From Bartonella birtlesii IBS 325 (GTDB lineage: Bacteria > Pseudomonadota > Alphaproteobacteria > Rhizobiales > Rhizobiaceae): a stretch of 64,000 nucleotides of DNA. The notes under the pieces are model-generated. The model worked only from the letters and a program-made list of their open reading frames with translations. It had not been told where the DNA came from and did no database searches. The stretch's first letter is position 1. Each line of letters opens with the position of its first letter. A program made the position numbers and the translations under genes. Of this stretch, positions 27,942 to 36,023 are shown in pieces. Location of the stretch: assembly GCF_000273375.1 (NCBI RefSeq), contig NZ_CM001557.1, positions 81,069 through 145,068 of the forward strand, written 5' to 3'.

Positions 27942-28562
27942 TTAAACAACATCAACTCTGCTATTTTCTTTAAATTCAGTGATGTTCTTACGGATCAATA
28001 CAGAAAGTAATTCAGAATTACCAAAATGTGCCGCAATTGATGCCTCTATCATTTCTTGTTGCTTAACACCCTCCCAATTGATAGGGTGTCCAGCTTCACA
28101 AGCAAGCTGCCCTATAAATTCACGTTGAGTACGCCCATTCCCCTCCCGAAACGGATGCAAGGCATTCACCTCACCCATATAATATCCAGCCCTTTGGCTA
28201 AATTCATCAGCGTCAAGACCATGCAGATAGAGCTCTTTTTCAAGCTGTTGCGTAATCTTCGGTGCATAACCTTCAATCCGATTATAGCTAGCAAACATAC
28301 TATTGCCTTTGGCGATATCCACTGAACGAATTTGCCCCGCCCATTCATATACGTCACCAAACAGCTTTTTATGAATCTCTTTCATGTGATTGAGATCAAA
28401 CTTACCACGAACAGGAACATGCATAAGTTCAAAAGCTCGCAGATAAGAAAAAGTAGATTCTACACGCTCTAATGTGGTTTTATCGTTAATTCTAAACCGA
28501 TTATACAGCACACCGGTTTTAGGATCGGTATAAGGATCACCGTTTCCCTTATACTTCTCCAC
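27942..28562 (-). CDS. vbhT: Fic AMP-transferase domain of VbhT, now stand-alone
   Basis: 206 residues. The Fic core has the complete active loop HPFREGNGRTQR starting at His136, and the flap/target-binding region near residues 85-95 (KGNSMFASY). Fic enzymes transfer AMP to host or bacterial proteins. VbhT of Bartonella is a conjugation-linked toxin held inactive by VbhA. The frame ends at TEFKENSRVDVV, where VbhT would continue into its BID domain, whose remains lie directly downstream. The gene overlaps vbhA by 14 bases. With Fic loop and antitoxin intact it can probably still act as a toxin-antitoxin pair inside the cell, but it has lost its secretion signal. Confidence 0.85.
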   Translation of the reverse strand: MEKYKGNGDPYTDPKTGVLYNRFRINDKTTLERVESTFSYLRAFELMHVPVRGKFDLNHMKEIHKKLFGDVYEWAGQIRSVDIAKGNSMFASYNRIEGYAPKITQQLEKELYLHGLDADEFSQRAGYYMGEVNALHPFREGNGRTQREFIGQLACEAGHPINWEGVKQQEMIEASIAAHFGNSELLSVLIRKNITEFKENSRVDVV

Positions 28563-28737
28563 GTTTTATCCTTTCCATAAGATCCTTGATAATATCACTT
28601 ATTTCAAGCTCTCCAATAATAACACGCTCCATCTGAGAAACGACCTGTGAATCTGGCTCCAACCCCTCTAAATGTTGACTTGCCAATGCATTTTTAGCAG
28701 CAAAGCGACGCAGCTTAATTTCCTCTTCACTCAACAT
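28549..28737 (-). CDS. vbhA: VbhA Fic antitoxin
   Basis: 62 residues, the usual VbhA length. The inhibitory helix carries S-x-x-x-E-G at residues 20-25 (SQHLEG), where Glu24 blocks productive ATP binding in the Fic partner. The rest is the small helical bundle (VVSQMERVIIGELEISDIIK). It precedes and overlaps the toxin, as in class I Fic toxin-antitoxin modules. It has a good match to known VbhA and an intact reading frame. Confidence 0.88.
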   Translation of the reverse strand: MLSEEEIKLRRFAAKNALASQHLEGLEPDSQVVSQMERVIIGELEISDIIKDLMERIKRGEV

Positions 28738-29320
28738 ATAAAATCCTCTTTTACTTGCTTATTACTATAACATAATTGAGCTACAGAAACAAAATATTTT
28801 ACGTTTATTGAGCAAAACATCCTATGATTTTAGGCATGTTGCAGCATGGTTTTGATTTTGTACTTGTTGCTGTTACAAAAATTTTGGAGTATTTATCAAA
28901 AGAGTAAAAACAGCTGTTATTTTTTCTGATGCATTCCCCATTGCAGCACTGTACCCCCGCACAAAAAAGAGAACACTTCGAAATTTTCTATCATCTCAAA
29001 AGTACTTCTAACGCCGACACAATCTGATATAAATCTAGGGTCATAATTTTGGCAGCACAATGAGCCGTTTACATGAAGTGCCTCTCTTAAAACTCCCTGT
29101 CTGAGCTCCTTAATCTTTCTCAAAACGCTTACCAAAAAACAACGCTTGAGACATATGAAGACCTAGCTAAAGTGAACCTACTATGTTAAAGAAATGCACC
29201 CTATTTAAAATTAAGAAAATGTGAGAAACATTTGCCATAAAGATCTAAGAGTAGATTTCTTTTTTCCAGTGTGAAGAGCAAAGTTTTACAGAAAATATAC
29301 ATTGAACTGGAGGGAGATAA
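28738..29320. other. Intergenic, no clear content
   Basis: About 580 bases between vbhA and the ABC exporter. It holds the promoter of the exporter and possibly that of vbhA. A short minus frame at 28917-29135 has no relative I recognise. The exporter ATG has a GGAGGGAG ribosome-binding site at its end. Confidence 0.4.
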
Positions 29321-30340
29321 ATGGGTTCATTGTTGATTGATGTCAATAACGTCTCAAAAACATACCGTAACATAAACAGTACCACTGGTTTTACCAACAA
29401 AGTGGTTTCTCTTTTCAAACCTACCTATTCAAGTTATCATGCGCTGAAAGAGATCAGTTTTACTTTATTTTCGGGGCAATCACTCGCAATAGTTGGTCCC
29501 AACGGAGCGGGCAAATCAACATTGATTAAAATACTTTCTGGTATACAAGCTGCTGATGAGGGAGATGTTAAAGTCCTAGGATTTCATCCCTATAAAGCCA
29601 AAAAAAGTCTGTTTAAATCTCTGGGTGTAGTATTTGGTCACAAAAGTTGCTTATGGTGGGATTTACCCCTGCACTACAGTCTAGACATGACTCGCCCTTT
29701 ATATGATCTTGAAAAGGATGCTTTTAACCGCGATCTTAAAGAAATTACGGAGTTATTAAACATTGAGCATATCATGGATAAACCCGTGCGTATGCTAAGC
29801 CTTGGTGAGAGAGTAAAAAGCGAATTAGCATTTAACTTGTCCTTTAGACCTAAATTATTGTTTCTAGATGAGCCAACTATTGGTCTTGATATTACTTCTA
29901 AACATGAAATCAGAGAGCTGCTTAAAAAACTAAAAAAAGAGCAAGGTATAGGATATATCATCACCAGTCATGACATGGGGGATATTGATGGTTACGTCGA
30001 TGATATTATTCTTTTACATAAAGGAAAAAAGCAGTTTCATGGCGATATTGATACGCTTAAACAGATGATCCCCTCATATGTAAAAATAACATTTTTTTGT
30101 GAACACTTACCAACAGCTTCAACTCTTATAAAGGACATTGATGAATTTGCATTAAAATTATCTGTTCCTTTAACAGAGAAACACTTTAATGATGAAAAAT
30201 GTACACTGGAAATTTCACTCCCACGTGAAGATGTGCCACGTTTCATAAGAGAAATCGCAACAGAACTTGACTGTCCATTCTCTGTATCCACTCCCTCACT
30301 TGAAGAGATACTCCGTGTTAAATTCAAAGAATTTCTCTAA
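29321..30340 (+). CDS. ABC exporter ATP-binding subunit
   Basis: 339 residues. It has Walker A GPNGAGKST (near residue 59), signature MLSLGERVKSELA (a variant of L-S-G-G-Q), Walker B LLFLDEPTIGLD and the switch TSHD. The roughly 90-residue C-terminal extension after residue 245 is typical of DrrA/YbhF-like ABC-2 ATPases. It pairs with two membrane proteins encoded by overlapping genes downstream. The substrate is unknown. Its position between two T4SS operons makes it part of the accessory block. Confidence 0.88.
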   Translation: MGSLLIDVNNVSKTYRNINSTTGFTNKVVSLFKPTYSSYHALKEISFTLFSGQSLAIVGPNGAGKSTLIKILSGIQAADEGDVKVLGFHPYKAKKSLFKSLGVVFGHKSCLWWDLPLHYSLDMTRPLYDLEKDAFNRDLKEITELLNIEHIMDKPVRMLSLGERVKSELAFNLSFRPKLLFLDEPTIGLDITSKHEIRELLKKLKKEQGIGYIITSHDMGDIDGYVDDIILLHKGKKQFHGDIDTLKQMIPSYVKITFFCEHLPTASTLIKDIDEFALKLSVPLTEKHFNDEKCTLEISLPREDVPRFIREIATELDCPFSVSTPSLEEILRVKFKEFL

Positions 30341-31139
30341 CCATTGCTTTGCTCTCTTTCTCTTTGCCAAAAATGGATTACTCACAATCCTCAGTGATAG
30401 GGCAATGTTTTTTACCGATATTGTTATGGGGACACTATCACCCTTCGTGATTCAACTTCTGTTGTGGAATGCGCTTTTTTCTGACACGAGCCACAGCATA
30501 AACGGTTTTAGCTTTCATGATATGATGTATTATTATGCCTTTGCCTTAATTTTCTCACGCTTAAATAATGGTTATAACGTAATGCAATCTTTCTCTAAGC
30601 ATGTTAAAGAAGGCAAATTAGAAGTCACACTTACCAAACCCTTCAGCTATATGACACAAATGCTATTTACCTTTTTGGGTGAAAGTGTGTTATATGCCAT
30701 GCCCTTACTGGCTATTTTTGCTATAAAGCTTATTTTATCATACGAAAATATTTCAGGATTGGTCATAGTTTTTATGTTGTTTTTCCTCATTGTTATTCTC
30801 TCGCAATTGCTGTGTTTTTTCCTTTCCTTTGCCATTGCCTTATTGAGTTTCTGGGTGATTGAATCCAATATATTGCTTTCTTTCGGTATTCTCAGTTCAG
30901 CGCTTCTTGGTGGCACTCTTCTACCTCCCTCTTTTTGGCCAACATGGCTCATTCCATTGATGCAGTTTAATCCTTATCGTTTTACGATATCAGCTCCTGC
31001 CGAATTTCTTTCAACGCATGATCTGAAAGTATTTCAAAAATTTATGTTGGGCAGTGTTTTTTATATTTTGTGTCTTTTATTCTTCATTCATATTGCTTGG
31101 GAAAAAGGAATGAAAGCATATCATGGAGCGGGAGGATAA
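30315..31139 (+). CDS. ABC-2 (DUF990-type) exporter permease 1
   Basis: About 274 residues with six hydrophobic segments. The cytoplasmic landmark FSKHVKEGKLEVTLTKPFSY matches the E-G-K-x-E-x-x-L-x-K-P pattern of paired DUF990-type permeases and recurs in the next gene. I prefer the GTG at 30315, inside the end of the ATPase gene and preceded by GAAGAG, over the longer frame from 30267. It forms half of the export channel. Confidence 0.8.
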   Translation: MLNSKNFSNHCFALFLFAKNGLLTILSDRAMFFTDIVMGTLSPFVIQLLLWNALFSDTSHSINGFSFHDMMYYYAFALIFSRLNNGYNVMQSFSKHVKEGKLEVTLTKPFSYMTQMLFTFLGESVLYAMPLLAIFAIKLILSYENISGLVIVFMLFFLIVILSQLLCFFLSFAIALLSFWVIESNILLSFGILSSALLGGTLLPPSFWPTWLIPLMQFNPYRFTISAPAEFLSTHDLKVFQKFMLGSVFYILCLLFFIHIAWEKGMKAYHGAGG

Positions 31140-31911
31140 ACTGAAAACAATCCTTTACTTTATCAGCATGAATATACGCCGACAAATTGTTTACGGTAAA
31201 AATTTCACTGGAGAATTTATTCTTTCTCTGTGCTATTATTTTATTCAATTCATCTTTATTGATAAAATCTCTTCTTTTTCAGGAAACATTGGGAACTATA
31301 GCAGAGATGAAATTCACCTTATTTTTGTTGTTTTCATTTTGCTTGGGATATTTTTGAATATTTTTACCTATTCTATTGAAGCATTTTTTGAAAACGTTGC
31401 GGAGGGGAAAATTGAAGGATATCTGACAAAGCCTGTTTCAATTTGGCTATTAATGCTGTTCGGCTGGTGTAAACCTCTCTATCTGATCAAGCTCTTTGTT
31501 CTTTGCGTGAGTGCTTATTCATTTGTCTCATTACCGGATATGTCAGAGATAAAGCTGAAATGGCTTTCCTTTATCGTTGCAATTGCTTGTATCTTTATCG
31601 TTAACTTATGCTTTTTCATGATGTTCAACTTTATAACATTCATAACCAACCGTAAAATGCCCGTTGCCTATTTTCATGCAATGCTCTACCAGCTTTCCTT
31701 TGTCCCCATAGCAATTTATCCCTTAAATCTTGTGAAATGGCTTTTATTTTTACTGCCCTTAGCTTTTTCTGCTTCCCTACCTGTGTCACTCCTGCTTAGT
31801 AAAAATGAATGGCATATTGGCTATCTTCTGTTAAGTACTATTTTGTCCATGACTATAACTTTTGTGATCTATAAAAAATCAATCCGTCAATTTAATGGGC
31901 TAGGAGGATGA
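31123..31911 (+). CDS. ABC-2 (DUF990-type) exporter permease 2
   Basis: 262 residues with six hydrophobic segments and the matching loop FFENVAEGKIEGYLTKPVSI. Its start overlaps the first permease by 17 bases, so the three genes are one operon. Two different permeases with one ATPase is the usual arrangement of this exporter type. Confidence 0.82.
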   Translation: MEREDKLKTILYFISMNIRRQIVYGKNFTGEFILSLCYYFIQFIFIDKISSFSGNIGNYSRDEIHLIFVVFILLGIFLNIFTYSIEAFFENVAEGKIEGYLTKPVSIWLLMLFGWCKPLYLIKLFVLCVSAYSFVSLPDMSEIKLKWLSFIVAIACIFIVNLCFFMMFNFITFITNRKMPVAYFHAMLYQLSFVPIAIYPLNLVKWLLFLLPLAFSASLPVSLLLSKNEWHIGYLLLSTILSMTITFVIYKKSIRQFNGLGG

Positions 31912-33462
31912 AATAAAATCAGCATAATGCCAGCAGCATTTCAACATCATCAATAAAATAAAGAAAGTTGTTAAAAATTCGGATGTTTTTCTCATTTTTT
32001 CCACAGTATAAGGCGCAGTTAGATGCCCCTATAAAATCTCCCCTATCATCATAATATTGATGCGCTGATATAAAAGCTTGAAAAGTACGCTACCTCTCAC
32101 TTTAAAAAATGATAAATTAAGACAAACTGTTTCATTGCAGTCTCCTGCAATAACTTTACACTCGAGCCAAATATTTTGATTATATAGAAAAAAATCAGCA
32201 GAGATCTTAAAATCCTAAGGTTTGAACACGAAAATGCACCTCAGACCCTTAAAACTTACGGAAGATTTTGCCATGTCCAGGTGCTTCCTGCACTAAAGCA
32301 AAATGCTGATCTGAGTTCAGTACTTTCAAAGCTCCCGGAAATTCAATGCAAAAGCGCACTTTCCCAGTGGTAGAATACCAAAAAAATCCTTATAACGACA
32401 TTTTTGTTGGCAAATTCATTGGTAAAAAAATTTTCTTGAGACGAAATATGCTAAAAATGTCTTAAACCTGAAAACAGTCTCTAGAGATAAGTTTCCAACA
32501 GATTCCAAACTATGAAAAAGGCTTAAACCGTTTTGGAGCAGGGGAGTTAAAAGAAATTCCCGATATTTTGACGGTATTTTGCCGGTATTTTGCCGGTATT
32601 TTGAATGTTCCACTTACCCTTTTTAAGCCGATATCTCCACAAAACTGCATGCTCCCCACCCTCATGATGAAATCGCCTCAAACAGAGAAGAATACCTGCT
32701 ACTCAAAAAATTTTGGAGTGCTCACCACGGTAAAACGAAAAGCAATCTTACAATTGATCTCTGATCAAAATAAAAACTTTTAAAATATGGGTATAGGGTT
32801 GCTAAACTCCTCTGTTCTTGACTTCCTCCCCCTACCTCAAAGGATGCGAATTTCTCCCAAAATCAGTTGCTAAATAATCTAACTTCTCATTAGAGCTCAT
32901 CCCATTTAGCTTCCATTTCATATGGTTCTTTCCAGAAAATTCTATAAACACCCCCTCCCCTGAGGGTCCACCATACTCTTTCATAAAACACCACATGATA
33001 AAGTTTGTGCCGTGCATCAACACCCTAAAAATGGTGTTGGTACAACAACAAGATAAGTATTCATGCGTATTTTTAAAAAAGCATCTTCTCTCTTCACTGT
33101 AGAGACTCTCTTTTTATTATAGACCGCTCTCTTTAATTATAAATGGTGTGCTTAATAGATCTGCATCAATACTTGGCATCTGTTACAAATTCCCTAAAGA
33201 CATGTTTTTGTATCCAAAATCTCAACACTTTACCAACTTCACAAAAAAATAACAATATGCAATTCTCTCATGATCATAATCCTCAATCTGATTAAAGATG
33301 AAACAAACAATACGATTGCGAATATAATTTGAGGAGCTCGTCTGAAATGGAAAAATGATAAAAATACCTGCTATAAAAATTAAAAAAGAAACGATCCGTT
33401 GAACAGCAACCACTTTATTTCGGGATTTATGTATAACACTTTACTATTGGAGTATATATTTA
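31912..33462. other. 1.5-kb gene-poor region with relic sequence
   Basis: I see no intact gene. The minus strand around 32540-32610 encodes KYRQNTGKIPSKYREF, a repeat-derived peptide I associate with junk frames in Bartonella genomes, produced by the 11-bp tandem repeat. A minus frame at 32832-33023 (containing YGGPSGEGVFIEFSGKNH) looks protein-like and may be the tail of a lost gene. The rest is AT-rich without recognisable content. Confidence 0.45.
32566..32598. repeat. 11-bp tandem repeat, three copies
   Basis: The units are TTTTGACGGTA, TTTTGCCGGTA and TTTTGCCGGTA, starting at 32566, 32577 and 32588, in noncoding sequence. Confidence 0.85.
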
Positions 33463-33696
33463 CTAAAATGCATGACCACGATCTGTAGAATCAGACTTTG
33501 GCGAGTAAAACATTTCATTATCTGCTTGTAATAAATTTTGACAATTTTTAGATTCCTTTACAGAAAACCCAAGGAAACATTTTTTCCCCCATTCTTCTCT
33601 CAATTTTGCATCTTTTTTAAAATCTTCCACACTATAAGTTTTCTCACATCCCACTACAAATAATAGAGCCATACATAATAAAATAATTTTTTTCAT
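33463..33696 (-). CDS. EexN-family lipoprotein, detached copy
   Basis: 77 residues with a signal peptide (MKKIILLCMALLFVVGC, Cys17 lipidated) that differs from the array copies, but with the same block YSVEDFKKDAKLREEWGKKC and a second cysteine in ESKNCQNL. It is shorter at the C terminus than most copies. It lies about 600 bases from the SNase-like gene of the second T4SS on the same strand. An AGAGGG ribosome-binding site precedes it. Confidence 0.65.
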   Translation of the reverse strand: MKKIILLCMALLFVVGCEKTYSVEDFKKDAKLREEWGKKCFLGFSVKESKNCQNLLQADNEMFYSPKSDSTDRGHAF

Positions 33697-34287
33697 TTTA
33701 TCCCTCTTTTAATATCCCCCCCAAGCTGAGGTTCTTATTTTATACTGTTTTAAAATACAGCTTTAGTGATCACCACTTCTTATTTTTTAAAATGAGCACG
33801 ATAGTCAAGTAACACAAAAATATTTACCATAATACAAAATGCACTATAAAAAAGGATCAATCTTTTTTTGCTCCTTTATATTTTTATTATTAATTTCCCC
33901 TTTATACGATAACTGTCGTTTCATTTTTTATACTTAACTATTTTAAGATATAAATAAAATAATAAAGAATGCAAGCATGGAGATTTCTTCGTAAAAACTT
34001 CAAGCTCAATATTAAACGGAAGATTTTCTTAAAAAACAAATAATTTTATACACTACATTGATACGATTATTGCAGACAAATCGCCCTTGAAAACTAAAGC
34101 GAATATTCTAACAACAAACAGACCTTGAAAATAGCTTGCCATAAGTCTACGGCTATGAAAACATAAGCATAATTTTAGAACTTATTTCCATTTTTCCTAT
34201 GGTCTGTTTTCATTTACTTTGTAAATTTTTTGATAAAAACTATCAAATAAATATGTTCGTAACACCAATCATAAATCGCTAAAGGGA
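33697..34287. other. Intergenic, no gene seen
   Basis: About 590 very AT-rich bases between the EexN-like and SNase-like genes. No supported gene, RNA or repeat. Confidence 0.45.
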
Positions 34288-35028
34288 TTAATTGCCAAAA
34301 GGATTATAAGAGCCATTATCCCTCCGCCATTGTAAAGGTTCGATAAAATCACTGGACCAAAGACCAATTTTGTTGTTGCGTGCGATTTCTTCTGCATGAC
34401 GATACTGTGTTGGAATAGGATTTTTATTTTCTTTTGCAAGCACCAACATACCCTCCGCAAGACCTGCTTCAGCCAAGTCAACACCACCTACAAAACATTG
34501 CGCATAAGAAATACCATTGTGCATCAGAGCCTGCTTACAAGACAAATTCTGACCAAGTGTTTTGGTAACCAACCAAGCCATAGTAACCGCGCCACAAGGC
34601 CACTCCTGATCATTTAATTTTGCCTTCTGACGTGGCGCACAACTATCCACTCCATAAAGATGAATATTGCGCGTGATATGCTTACGCCACGATTGCGCAA
34701 CAGAGGTAAGCAATTTAAATGTAACACCGCTGGTAACCGATGCCTTCCCCTGAAAAACAGCCCCATTACCCAATGAAACAGTTTCTTGTGAATCAACAGC
34801 TTGTTTATTTTTTGCTAATTGCTGCTTGATAACGAGCGCCGTTGGCTTTTTCTCTGCCAAACGTATATCCATAATATCTTGGACATTACGCATCGTATAT
34901 GTTTTGAGAACACTCAAATCGGTTTTCTCTTTGTATTTGCTCATCCCCCATAATATAGAACCCACAATGTAAATAATAACGATCAGTTTAAATCGCCCTA
35001 GATTCATACATTCACTTAAAAAATTCAT
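34288..35028 (-). CDS. Membrane-anchored SNase-like protein, divergent from the VirB operon
   Basis: 246 residues, a paralogue of the gene at 15155 with the same design: an N-terminal anchor (residues about 12-30), a helical linker, then the SNase-like domain (about 90-235). Shared blocks are ASVTSGVTFKLL, R-N-I-H-L-Y-G-V-D-S-C, EWPCGAVTMAWLVTKTLGQN, YAQCFVGGVDLAEAGL, EGMLVL, and an ending R-R-D-N-G-S-Y-N-P. Here even the acidic residue kept in the other copy (SCE) is Ala (SCA), and the D-x-Y-x-R catalytic block is missing. It is predicted to be an inactive nuclease fold in the periplasm. It diverges from virB2 over about 360 bases. Confidence 0.75.
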   Translation of the reverse strand: MNFLSECMNLGRFKLIVIIYIVGSILWGMSKYKEKTDLSVLKTYTMRNVQDIMDIRLAEKKPTALVIKQQLAKNKQAVDSQETVSLGNGAVFQGKASVTSGVTFKLLTSVAQSWRKHITRNIHLYGVDSCAPRQKAKLNDQEWPCGAVTMAWLVTKTLGQNLSCKQALMHNGISYAQCFVGGVDLAEAGLAEGMLVLAKENKNPIPTQYRHAEEIARNNKIGLWSSDFIEPLQWRRDNGSYNPFGN

Positions 35029-35390
35029 TATTTATTTGCCTTTTCATATTTCTATCAATGATTTACCTACCTTTAAAAGAGAAAACTCTAAGCAAAATAT
35101 GTTGAGTGTTAACTCCATTATGTAAATAAAAAATATTATTCTCATACGATTGGCTATTTGCCATCTTAAGAAAGAGAATACAACTTAAAATTGCCATTTT
35201 TGTGCAACACAATCAAAACATAAAAAAATCTTCTGTCTCTTAAGAAGAAGATTTTGAGAGTGAGCAATAACCACTATCAAAACTTTTTAAAAAATAATTG
35301 AGGGAGGATTTGGGCTGCAAATCATAAGGAAGAAAAATTCTGCGCCCACAAGAGACGAGAAGATAAACAATTTTTTTAAAGAGAGGTAAA
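35029..35390. promoter_or_regulatory. Divergent promoter region of the virB operon
   Basis: About 360 AT-rich bases between the SNase-like gene and virB2. In studied Bartonella species the virB operon is activated by the BatR/BatS two-component system. I cannot point to a BatR box. GAGAGG lies before the virB2 ATG. Confidence 0.5.
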
Positions 35391-35711
35391 ATGACAAACA
35401 CTCTATCCAAAAACAGCATCCTTATCGTTATCATGTTGCTTTTAACAGCGTTCGTTATCTCAAATCCGTCTTATGCAGCTTCCACTACGAGTGGGCTGGG
35501 GAACATCGATAATGTTTTGCAAACCATTGTTGATATGATGACAGGAGCAACAGCAAAGCTCATTGCCATTCTATGTGTTGCTGCCGTGGGTATTGCTTGG
35601 ATGTACGGTTTTTTTGATTTGCGCAAAGCAGCTTTTGTTATTATCGGCATTGGCATTGTTTTTGGAGCACCTGCTCTCGTTGGAAAATTAATAGGAGGAG
35701 GTACGACATAA
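35391..35711 (+). CDS. virB2: VirB2 pilin, VirB/D4 system
   Basis: 106 residues. The signal peptide ends about residue 26 (NPSYAAS). The mature peptide has two hydrophobic helices around a short loop (YGFFDLRKAAF). It is the major pilus subunit of the effector-delivering T4SS. Its stop abuts virB3. Confidence 0.88.
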   Translation: MTNTLSKNSILIVIMLLLTAFVISNPSYAASTTSGLGNIDNVLQTIVDMMTGATAKLIAILCVAAVGIAWMYGFFDLRKAAFVIIGIGIVFGAPALVGKLIGGGTT

Positions 35712-36023
35712 ATGAATGAAGATCCTCTTTTCCTTGCCTGTACAAGACCTGCCATGTTTGCCGGTGTCACAATAGAAGCGATGGCATTAAATGTTATGGC
35801 AACCACCATTCTTTTTATTCTCACAAGCGGTTTTTCCATGCTTGGTCTTGGTGTTGGCATGCACTTTGTTTTGCGTGAAGTAACAAAATACGATCACAAT
35901 CAGTTTCGTGTGTTATTTGCCTGGCTCAATACAAGAGGAAAACAAAAAAATGTCAATAGATGGGGAGGAGGATCAACGTCCCCCTTACGCCTTATTCGTA
36001 CTTATAAGGAATTGAGCAGATGA
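35712..36023 (+). CDS. virB3: VirB3, VirB/D4 system
   Basis: 103 residues opening DPLFLACTRPAMFAGVTIEAM, with two close hydrophobic helices and a basic tail ending SPLRLIRTYKEL. It shares its start context and ending with the Vbh copy. The stop overlaps virB4 (ATGA). Confidence 0.9.
   Translation: MNEDPLFLACTRPAMFAGVTIEAMALNVMATTILFILTSGFSMLGLGVGMHFVLREVTKYDHNQFRVLFAWLNTRGKQKNVNRWGGGSTSPLRLIRTYKELSR

Noticed and set aside
32416-32613. A 65-residue minus-strand frame containing KYRQNTGKIPSKYREF
   Set aside because: The peptide is produced by the 11-bp tandem repeat read through in frame. There is no domain and no ribosome-binding site.
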